Assembly (NCBI GenBank): GCA_016212245.1
Contig: JACRGU010000031.1
Location: 1 to 19,572 of the forward strand
DNA length: 19,572 nt
Source: Nitrospirota bacterium
GTDB taxonomy: Bacteria > Nitrospirota > Thermodesulfovibrionia > Thermodesulfovibrionales > SM23-35
Direction of reading: 5' to 3'
In this document: positions 7,308 through 13,081 of the stretch, one piece after another
Numbering within the stretch: the stretch's first letter is position 1
Layout: each line of letters opens with the position of its first letter
The notes under the pieces: model-generated
Databases searched by the model: none
What the model was told of the DNA's origin: nothing
What the model saw: only the letters and a program-made list of their open reading frames with translations
Position numbers and translations under genes: made by a program

Positions 7308-7313
7308 TTTTTG

Positions 7314-7541
7314 ATGGCTGACGGCATTCAATACATAGGCAGATTTCTCATAATCCTCGGCATCATAATCGTTGCTGTTGGAGGGTTGCTCCTGTTTTCA
7401 GGGAAAGTGCCATGGCTTGGCAGACTACCAGGTGACATCATAATCCAGAAGAAGAATTTCACTTTTTATTTTCCATTAGCTACAAGCATACTCTTAAGTG
7501 TGATACTGACCCTTCTTTTCTGGATTATAGGGAGGAGATAA
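7314..7541 (+). CDS. DUF2905 family small membrane protein
   Basis: The 75-residue protein has two membrane helices (about 8-28 and 50-72) around the conserved loop GKVPWLGRLPGDIIIQKKNFTFYFPLATS, which is the hallmark of the DUF2905 family. The function is unknown. ATG at 7314 is preferred over TTG at 7311. Its TAA stop overlaps the ATG of the SpoIID gene by one base. The lack of a ribosome binding site, with a repeat array directly upstream, is odd for a gene in a tight operon. DUF2905 genes next to SpoIID and queA-type genes are, as far as I recall, a recurrent neighbourhood; that is recollection and was not checked. Confidence 0.88.
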   Translation: MADGIQYIGRFLIILGIIIVAVGGLLLFSGKVPWLGRLPGDIIIQKKNFTFYFPLATSILLSVILTLLFWIIGRR

Positions 7542-8569
7542 TGGAAAGTTTAAAGTTTAAAGTTCAAAGTTCAAAGTTAAAGAAATTTTTTATCTTCTTC
7601 TTTTTTTCACTTTTCACTTTTCACTTTTCACTTTTCACTTCTTTCGCTGAGACTACTATAAAGGTGCTTATTATTGATGAAGCATATCCAGGCATCCCTG
7701 CAAATGATGAGAAGATAGAGAAGATAGGAAGTATGAAGGGAGACCTTCTCGTGAAGGGGGCACACTATACTGGCAATATCGAGGTATGGAAAGGTAAGAA
7801 TGGACTCTATCTCATAAACGAACTCCTGATGGAAGATTATGTTAAAAGTGTTGTTATGGCAGAAGTGGGTTCAAACTGGGATATGGAGGCACTAAAGGCA
7901 CAGGCAGTTATTGTCAGGACATATGCTATCTATCAGAAAAATGTAAACGACAAAACTAACTATCACCTGACATCTTCAGTGCTGCATCAGGTTTATAAAG
8001 GGAATAATTTCGACTCGAGGATATCATATGCTGTCATGGAGACAAAAGGAGAGATACTGACATACAATGGTAAACCTGTTGAAGCACTTTATCACTCAAC
8101 ATGCGGAGGAAAGACAGAGAATCCCGAAGATGTCTTTGGGAAAAACCATCCCTATCTCAAATCCGTTGAATCAAACTGCGAGATATCACCATACTGGATA
8201 TGGGAAAGAAGAGTCCTGCTGACAGAAATAGAAAATGCCCTGAATCTCTCAGGGATTAAGGATATAACTGTAAAATCCTATACCTCAACAAACAGGGTTA
8301 AAGAACTAAATATAGTAACTGATTCTGGAATAACTATCATCAAGGCTGCAGACCTCAGAAAGGTGCTCGGCTGGAGCCGTCTCCCGAGCACCAACTTTAA
8401 CATCTCACGTGATGGAGATTCAGTGGTATTTGAAGGTAAAGGATATGGACATGGCGTCGGCCTGTGCCAGTGGAGTGCACTTCAGATGGCACGTAAAGGC
8501 AAGAATTATAAGGAAATACTTTCCTTCTTTTATCCTGGGACAACAATACAGGTGTATGAAGGTCCCTGA
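7541..8569 (+). CDS. SpoIID/LytB domain protein (peptidoglycan enzyme)
   Basis: A secreted protein of the SpoIID/LytB (amidase enhancer) family; SpoIID itself is a lytic transglycosylase acting on denuded glycan strands, so a peptidoglycan role is expected. The 342-residue product has a signal peptide (residues 1-36, cleavage after SFA) and then the family domain: LINELLMEDYVKSVVMAEVGSNW, LKAQAVIVRTYAIY, the conserved HSTCGGKTENPEDVFG, and near the C-terminus GKGYGHGVGLCQWSA. Sporulation genes are otherwise absent, as is usual for the Gram-negative members. ATG 7541 has GGAGG five bases upstream. The signal peptide is written entirely by 7-bp repeat arrays (7545-7640), which is unusual. The gene overlaps queA by 14 bp. 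Confidence 0.9.
   Translation: MESLKFKVQSSKLKKFFIFFFFSLFTFHFSLFTSFAETTIKVLIIDEAYPGIPANDEKIEKIGSMKGDLLVKGAHYTGNIEVWKGKNGLYLINELLMEDYVKSVVMAEVGSNWDMEALKAQAVIVRTYAIYQKNVNDKTNYHLTSSVLHQVYKGNNFDSRISYAVMETKGEILTYNGKPVEALYHSTCGGKTENPEDVFGKNHPYLKSVESNCEISPYWIWERRVLLTEIENALNLSGIKDITVKSYTSTNRVKELNIVTDSGITIIKAADLRKVLGWSRLPSTNFNISRDGDSVVFEGKGYGHGVGLCQWSALQMARKGKNYKEILSFFYPGTTIQVYEGP
7545..7640. repeat. Two facing 7-bp repeat arrays encoding a signal peptide
   Basis: Five copies of AAAGTTN (AAAGTTT twice, AAAGTTC twice, AAAGTTA; 7545-7579) are followed by a T-rich stretch and then 4.7 copies of CACTTTT (7608-7640). Read on the opposite strand the second array is AAAAGTG, so the two arrays face each other and can pair partly (AAAGT with ACTTT in each unit). 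Because 7 is not a multiple of 3, each 21 bp codes a seven-residue unit, giving the hydrophobic FTFHFSLFT-type core of the SpoIID protein's signal peptide. Confidence 0.85.
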
Positions 8570-9566
8570 TTTCGACTTCTATCTTCCAGAAAATCTCATT
8601 GCTAAAAGACCTCTAAAGGAGAGGGATAATTCAAGGCTGCTTGTACTCCACAGAGATGGAAAAATCGAACACAGACGGTTTTCTGACCTTCCATCATATC
8701 TTGATGCTGGAGACATGCTTCTTGTTAACAACACAAAGGTTTTCCCTGCAAGGCTCATCGGATTTAAACCAAGTGGGGGAAGACTTGAATTACTGCTTGT
8801 AAGGGAAAAAGAAAGTGGTATATGGGAGGTGCTCACAAAGGGGTGGTTTACAGGAACACTGAAGATTTCAGAGGAGCTTAGTGCAGAACTCTATGATGAG
8901 AAGATCGCACACCTTAAATATTCTGGAGATTTCATGGATATCGTCTGGAAGTACGGTAGCATGCCCCTTCCACCATACATAAAGCGACAACCAGATGAAT
9001 CAGACAAAGAAAGATATCAGACTGTATATGCAAAGAAACAGGGATCCATAGCAGCCCCGACAGCCGGCCTCCACTTTACGGACAGATTACTAAAGGAGAT
9101 CACCTCAAGAGGTATAATGGTAAGAGAACTGACACTGCATGTAGGCACAGGCACCTTCAGACCAATAAAAGCTGATAATATCGAAAAACATTACATGGAC
9201 CCTGAGTATTTTGAAGTGGACATAAACCTGATTTCAGAGATAGAAAAGGTCAAAAATTCAGGTAAAAGGCTTATAACAGTTGGTACCACAACAACAAGGG
9301 CTATCGAGGGTTATGTCAGTGGTCAGTTTCAGTCTTCTTCCGAAGACTTGTCACTCATAAAGGGCTATACAGACATCTTCATCTATCCTAGTTATGAATT
9401 CAAGGCTGTTGACTCACTTATCACAAATTTTCACCTTCCGCGCTCAACACCCCTCATGCTTACATCTGCACTCTGCGGATATAAAAAACTGATGGAGTCT
9501 TATACATCTGCAATCGCCAGAGGGTATAGATTTTTCTCGTATGGTGATGCTATGCTTATTTTATGA
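8556..9566 (+). CDS. queA: tRNA preQ1(34) ribosyltransferase-isomerase QueA
   Basis: QueA transfers and isomerises the ribose of S-adenosylmethionine onto preQ1 in the tRNA wobble position, making epoxyqueuosine, which QueH then reduces. The 336-residue protein begins MKVPDFDFYLPENLIA, the standard QueA N-terminus, and carries VNNTKVFPARL, the signature GSIAAPTAGLHFT, ELTLHVGTGTFRP, and NFHLPRSTPLML near the C-terminus. The open frame continues upstream to 8409 inside the SpoIID gene, but ATG 8556 is chosen because the family starts there. It overlaps the SpoIID stop by 14 bp and shares an ATGA overlap with the SPOR gene downstream. Confidence 0.96.
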   Translation: MKVPDFDFYLPENLIAKRPLKERDNSRLLVLHRDGKIEHRRFSDLPSYLDAGDMLLVNNTKVFPARLIGFKPSGGRLELLLVREKESGIWEVLTKGWFTGTLKISEELSAELYDEKIAHLKYSGDFMDIVWKYGSMPLPPYIKRQPDESDKERYQTVYAKKQGSIAAPTAGLHFTDRLLKEITSRGIMVRELTLHVGTGTFRPIKADNIEKHYMDPEYFEVDINLISEIEKVKNSGKRLITVGTTTTRAIEGYVSGQFQSSSEDLSLIKGYTDIFIYPSYEFKAVDSLITNFHLPRSTPLMLTSALCGYKKLMESYTSAIARGYRFFSYGDAMLIL

Positions 9567-10105
9567 AAAAGACTGATTTAAAAGAAAAATCATTCGTGTT
9601 TCTCATTGGTAGGGGTGTTTTTATTACAGCCATACTTACTACATCAGCACTCAGTTTCACACTCGGCTATTTTGTTGGAAAGATCGCCAGGCCTCAGCCT
9701 CAACCTGTTGAAAACTCGATAACTGCTACACGGCAGGCCAGCACTGAACAGAAAGATGTAGCCCCTACTCTACAACCCGAGCAGACCCAAAAAACTCCAG
9801 AAACCCAACAGACTCAAGAAACCCAAAAAACCCGGGAAACCCCAAAAACAAAAAAATATACAGTTCAGGTAAGTGCATTCCAAAATGCCTCTGATGCAGA
9901 GAGACTGAAGAAAAAACTTGATAAAAAAGGATATAAGACATATATAACTACATCAGAGACTAAAAAACATGAGAAGCTATATAAGGTCAGGACAGGCGAA
10001 TTCAAGAGCAGGAAAGAGGCTGAGATACTATCAATTAAAATAAGAAAGACAGAAGGCCTTCAGGCATTTGTGACCTTCAGGACAGCAGAGGAGGGTTTAC
10101 GCTAA
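9563..10105 (+). CDS. SPOR domain membrane protein
   Basis: A 180-residue type II membrane protein: short cytoplasmic N-terminus, one membrane helix (about 17-39, ending GYFVGKIAR), a long Pro/Gln/Thr linker (about 44-93), and a C-terminal SPOR domain (about 95-172; YTVQVSAFQNASDAERLKKKLDKKG, then YKVRTGEFKSRKEAE). SPOR domains bind denuded peptidoglycan at division sites, which matches the SpoIID protein two genes upstream. The linker is a three-residue repeat (TQK, TPE, TQQ, TQE, TQK, TRE, TPK) written by a 9-bp DNA repeat at 9785-9847. The ATG sits in an ATGA overlap with queA. Its 3' end overlaps the start of phoH. Confidence 0.87.
   Translation: MKKTDLKEKSFVFLIGRGVFITAILTTSALSFTLGYFVGKIARPQPQPVENSITATRQASTEQKDVAPTLQPEQTQKTPETQQTQETQKTRETPKTKKYTVQVSAFQNASDAERLKKKLDKKGYKTYITTSETKKHEKLYKVRTGEFKSRKEAEILSIKIRKTEGLQAFVTFRTAEEGLR
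9785..9847 (+). repeat. 9-bp tandem repeat coding the SPOR protein linker
   Basis: Seven consecutive 9-bp units: ACCCAAAAA, ACTCCAGAA, ACCCAACAG, ACTCAAGAA, ACCCAAAAA, ACCCGGGAA, ACCCCAAAA. The shared form A-C-Y-C-A-A is close to the AACTCAACA units of the intergenic array at 7267-7307, once the register is shifted by one base. Here the period is a multiple of three and keeps a Thr-x-x protein repeat. Confidence 0.75.
10089..10099 (+). promoter_or_regulatory. SD-like AGGAGG fused to slippery GGGTTTA at the phoH start
   Basis: AGGAGG (10089-10094) is immediately followed by and overlaps GGGTTTA (10093-10099). In the SPOR reading frame the heptamer is split G-GGT-TTA, the canonical X-XXY-YYZ layout, two codons before the SPOR stop at 10103. 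A -1 slip would enter the phoH frame exactly. Alternatively AGGAGG is simply the ribosome binding site for an ACG start codon at 10099, four bases further on, the same spacing as at trxA. Confidence 0.5.
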
Positions 10106-11064
10106 CCTTAGAAATCGAACTCGATGGAGAAAAAGAATTTACCCTTCTTTATGGTGGACTCGAAAAGAATCTCAAGGTCATAGAAGAATCGCTCGGCATC
10201 ATCGCCTCATCCAGAGGAAACAAGATATTTCTCAGGGGGGAAGATAAATCTGTAGAAAAGGCAGAAAAACTTATAAACGAACTCCGTGCAATAAGCTCTG
10301 AGGGTTACAACCTGAAGCCTGAGGACATACGTTATGCAATAAGGTCAACCTCAGAAGGCGAACCCACCTCACTGAAAGAGCTGTTTCTGAACAATGTCCC
10401 TGTATCGTCAAAAAAACGCTTTATTATACCCAAGACAGAGACCCAGAAGAGATATATCGAGGCTATAAAAAACTTTGATATAGTTATAGGTATAGGGCCA
10501 GCCGGCACAGGAAAGACATATCTTGCAATGGCAATGGCAATAAATGCATTCCTGAAAAAACAGATAAGCAGGATCGTCCTTGTAAGGCCTGCTGTTGAGG
10601 CAGGAGAAAAACTTGGATTCCTTCCTGGAGATATTTACGAGAAGGTTAATCCTTATCTTCGCCCCCTGTATGACGCCCTCTTTGATATGATGGAGGTAGA
10701 AAAGGCAAGCAAACTTATAGAGCGCGGTATTATTGAGATTGCGCCTCTTGCATTCATGAGAGGAAGGACGCTGAATGACTCATTCATAATACTCGACGAG
10801 GCACAGAACACAACATCAGAGCAGATGAAGATGTACCTCACAAGACTCGGGTTTAATTCAAAGACTGTTATTACAGGAGATATAACGCAGATAGACCTGC
10901 CTACAGGAAAGACTTCAGGTCTGATAGAGACGGAGAGAATACTGAACGATATTGAAGGCATTAAATTTATATACTTCTCTGAAAGGGATGTAGTAAGACA
11001 CAAGCTCGTCCAGGAGATTGTAAAGGCATATGAGAAATATGAAAAACGGTCCACAGAAGAGTAA
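10099..11064 (+). CDS. phoH: PhoH-family ATPase, non-canonical start
   Basis: PhoH/YbeZ is a cytoplasmic P-loop ATPase tied to RNA metabolism and, with YbeY, ribosome quality control. From 10099 the frame codes 321 residues, the normal family length, with an N-terminal domain (LTLEIELDGEKEFTLLYGG, then EDIRYAIRS), SKKRFIIPKTETQKRYIEAI, Walker A GPAGTGKT (133-140), a long segment RIVLVRPAVEAGEKLGFLPG, Walker B FIILDEAQN and VITGDITQIDLP. There is no in-frame ATG, GTG or TTG between the previous stop (10036) and the ATG at 10528, which is already past Walker A and cannot be the start. The most likely start is ACG 10099, four bases after AGGAGG, giving (M)LTLEIELDG. phoH is followed by pgpH and ybeY, a well-known gene trio. 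Confidence 0.88.
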   Translation, partial: TLTLEIELDGEKEFTLLYGGLEKNLKVIEESLGIIASSRGNKIFLRGEDKSVEKAEKLINELRAISSEGYNLKPEDIRYAIRSTSEGEPTSLKELFLNNVPVSSKKRFIIPKTETQKRYIEAIKNFDIVIGIGPAGTGKTYLAMAMAINAFLKKQISRIVLVRPAVEAGEKLGFLPGDIYEKVNPYLRPLYDALFDMMEVEKASKLIERGIIEIAPLAFMRGRTLNDSFIILDEAQNTTSEQMKMYLTRLGFNSKTVITGDITQIDLPTGKTSGLIETERILNDIEGIKFIYFSERDVVRHKLVQEIVKAYEKYEKRSTEE

Positions 11065-12640
11065 GACCCAAACAGTCCTTGACTTTTTTGGAGCACTACT
11101 TGAGGGGACCCCTGCAAAGGTAAGGGAGGTCCCACTGCAATATAGCAAACATAGTCTCATAAGGATATTTTTCATCATTATATGCGCGTTCATGGCTGCC
11201 CTGTCCGTACAGGAAAAATATGGTATAGGACAATTAATCGGGGGATTCCTTATCGCCTGCCTGTTGCTGTTCATTCTTTACAGAGATATAATGAGATACA
11301 AGCCTGCCTATATTAAAAAATACAATATGTTATTGCTTCTTGGCCTGATGCTAATAAGCACACTCCTGATAGGAAGGCTGTTCGGTTATCTGTTGCTCGG
11401 TCTCTCCAAGGGTCTGGGGTTTAAAGTTATAGATAGTGCTGTGTTCGGGATACCTGTTCCAGCAGGGGCAATGCTTGTTACACTCCTTTTTGACTTTCAT
11501 ACTGCGATTACATTTTCTTTCACAGTCAGCCTTCTCACTGGGCTCTGGCTTCATGATGCATCCTTCACAATCTATGCATTCGTTGGTAGCCTTACAGCAG
11601 CCTTCAGTGTTATAAGGTGTAAAAAAAGGTCTGCACTTCTCAGGGGTGGGGTCTATATAATTGCAGCAAATGTCTTTACTGTAATAATAATACTCCTCTT
11701 CAAAGGGGAGCTTTTCACAGCAAAGACACCACCTTCAATAATGTTTGCTGCACTCGGAGGCATAAGTGTCACTGCAATCGTTTCCCTGCTGCTACCCCTT
11801 CTCGAATATTTATTCAAGGTTACTACTGACATAAGCCTCCTTGAGCTTCTCGACCTCGATCAACCAGTAATGAAAACCCTTATGGTTACAGCACCCGGCA
11901 CATATCATCACGGTGTTATTGTTGGAAATCTTGTAGAATCCGCTGCAGAAGCAGTCGGGGTAAACCCTCTCCTTGCGAGGGTAAGTGCATATTATCATGA
12001 TATCGGCAAGATAAAAATGCCTGATTATTTTGTGGAGAACCAGAGTGGTTCAATCAGTAAACATGATAAATTAACCCCCCACATGAGCAGTATGATAATC
12101 GTCAACCATGTCAAGGAAGGTGTTGAACTTGCCAGGCAATATAAACTTCCGGAGCCGATTATTGATATTATAGAGCAGCATCACGGTACTACGCTGGTCA
12201 CTTATTTCTATCAGAAGGCAAAGGAGCAGAAAGGGGATATATTACCTGTTGAGGAAGATTATAAATATCATGGCCCAAAACCACAGACACGAGTGGCCGC
12301 ACTCGTAATGATGGCAGATGCGGTTGAGGCTGCATCGAAGGTTCTCACAGACCCGACACCATCAAGGATTACTGCGCTTGTTGACAGGATAATAAACCAC
12401 ATATTCCTCGAGGGCCAGCTTGATGAATGCGAGCTCACCTTAAAAGATATATATGAGATAAAAAAGCGTTTCTCTTATATACTCACAGGCATATTTCATA
12501 AAAGGATAGATTATCCAGGTTTTGATTTTACAGATGAAGGTCTATATAAAGAACCAGCAAAGGCTAATAAAGGTAAATCCTCAGAGAATAAGAAAGTACA
12601 TAGGGAAGGCACTCCAATTCCTCGGACTCCAAAAGGCTGA
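11030..12640 (+). CDS. pgpH: PgpH-like 7TM-HD c-di-AMP phosphodiesterase without extracellular domain
   Basis: This is a membrane HD-domain phosphodiesterase of the YqfF/PgpH family; characterised members cut cyclic di-AMP. The 536-residue product has TM1 (about 43-60), TM2 (66-83), four or five further helices to about 262, then the HD domain with TYHHG (291-295), YYHDIGK (321-327), PHMS, EQHHGT and a later MMADAVEAAS. Typical members are about 700 residues because a large extracellular 7TMR-HDED domain lies between TM1 and TM2; here only about five residues join them. Start at ATG 11030 or ATG 11039; AAAGG at 11022 fits neither perfectly. The last 35 residues (from about FDFTDEGLYK) overlap ybeY by 107 bp. 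It also overlaps the phoH end. Confidence 0.87.
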   Translation: MRNMKNGPQKSKTQTVLDFFGALLEGTPAKVREVPLQYSKHSLIRIFFIIICAFMAALSVQEKYGIGQLIGGFLIACLLLFILYRDIMRYKPAYIKKYNMLLLLGLMLISTLLIGRLFGYLLLGLSKGLGFKVIDSAVFGIPVPAGAMLVTLLFDFHTAITFSFTVSLLTGLWLHDASFTIYAFVGSLTAAFSVIRCKKRSALLRGGVYIIAANVFTVIIILLFKGELFTAKTPPSIMFAALGGISVTAIVSLLLPLLEYLFKVTTDISLLELLDLDQPVMKTLMVTAPGTYHHGVIVGNLVESAAEAVGVNPLLARVSAYYHDIGKIKMPDYFVENQSGSISKHDKLTPHMSSMIIVNHVKEGVELARQYKLPEPIIDIIEQHHGTTLVTYFYQKAKEQKGDILPVEEDYKYHGPKPQTRVAALVMMADAVEAASKVLTDPTPSRITALVDRIINHIFLEGQLDECELTLKDIYEIKKRFSYILTGIFHKRIDYPGFDFTDEGLYKEPAKANKGKSSENKKVHREGTPIPRTPKG

Positions 12641-13070
12641 ACTCAGCATACTCTTAGTTAATGACAGGAGGATGAAGATACTGAACTATCAGTACCGAGG
12701 AGTAAACAGAACGACGGATGTACTGTCATTTCCCCAGGTAGAGTTAAGAGTTAAGAGTTTGGAGTTCGGAGTTAAAAAAAAGTTACAGGTTACTAAGCTC
12801 AAATCGAGGACTAAAAACTCCGGACTAAAAACTCCGAACTTTATTCTCGGTGATATTGTTATCAGCATGCCATTGGCCCAAAGACAGGCAGCCGAGCACG
12901 GACTCACCCTCGACGAAGAACTGAGATGGCTCCTGATTCATGGCCTCCTTCACCTCATAGGTTATGACCACGAAAAAAGTAGATACCATAAAAATAAGAT
13001 GCGGTTAAAAGAAAGGGGGATGCTCGATGCCCTTACAATGGAAAAACCTCTAATGACTTCTGACTTATGA
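12534..13070 (+). CDS. ybeY: Endoribonuclease YbeY (rRNA maturation factor) with extra loop
   Basis: YbeY is a zinc-dependent single-strand RNase involved in 16S rRNA 3' maturation. The zinc motif HGLLHLIGYDH (136-146) is intact, preceded by LNYQYRGVNRTTDVLSFP (50-67) and LGDIVISMPLAQRQAAEHG (105-123). Between DVLSFP and LGDI, a link usually much shorter, there are some 35 residues rich in Lys, Ser and Val, written by a 7-bp inverted repeat array (12741-12842). The 178-residue total is accordingly longer than the usual 150-160. ATG 12534 (MKVYIKNQQR) is chosen over 12522 by family start. It lies 107 bp inside the end of pgpH and follows phoH-pgpH in the common order. Its last residues overlap, tail to tail, the sensor kinase gene. 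Confidence 0.92.
   Translation: MKVYIKNQQRLIKVNPQRIRKYIGKALQFLGLQKAELSILLVNDRRMKILNYQYRGVNRTTDVLSFPQVELRVKSLEFGVKKKLQVTKLKSRTKNSGLKTPNFILGDIVISMPLAQRQAAEHGLTLDEELRWLLIHGLLHLIGYDHEKSRYHKNKMRLKERGMLDALTMEKPLMTSDL
12741..12842. repeat. Inverted 7-bp repeat arrays inside ybeY
   Basis: The left array is GAGTTAA, GAGTTAA, GAGTTTG, GAGTTCG, GAGTTAA (12741-12775). The right part is an exact 14-bp tandem GGACTAAAAACTCC (12808-12821 and 12822-12835) followed by GAACTTT. AGTTCGGAGTT (12763-12773) is perfectly inverted as AACTCCGAACT (12830-12840), so RNA can form an 11-bp stem. The whole array stays in frame and is translated within YbeY. Confidence 0.85.
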
Positions 13071-13081
13071 CTCTTGACTGT
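13054..13081. repeat. 7-bp repeats spanning the ends of two convergent genes
   Basis: Four units TGACTTC, TGACTTA, TGACTCT, TGACTGT run from 13054 to 13081. They hold the stop codon of ybeY (TGA 13068-13070) and, on the other strand, that of the sensor kinase (TAA 13067-13065). The coding ends overlap by 6 bp. The final residues of both proteins are encoded by the repeat. Confidence 0.75.

Noticed and set aside
7105..7314. 69-codon plus frame covering the queH end and the 9-bp array
   Set aside because: The first half is an alternative frame of queH; the second half is the repeat array (NSMNSTNSINTIN). No ribosome binding site.
8409..8555. N-terminal extension of queA to ATG 8409
   Set aside because: The extra 49 residues are an out-of-frame reading of the SpoIID gene; QueA proteins begin at MKVPDFDFYLP.
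10036..10105. Designed SPOR-PhoH fusion by programmed frameshift as the main product
   Set aside because: The SPOR domain is expected outside the cytoplasmic membrane and PhoH is cytoplasmic; an ACG start behind AGGAGG is simpler. Kept only as an alternative to test.
10528..11064. phoH starting at ATG 10528 (178 residues)
   Set aside because: This would cut off the Walker A motif and a conserved N-terminal domain; the same frame is open and matches the family back to about 10099.
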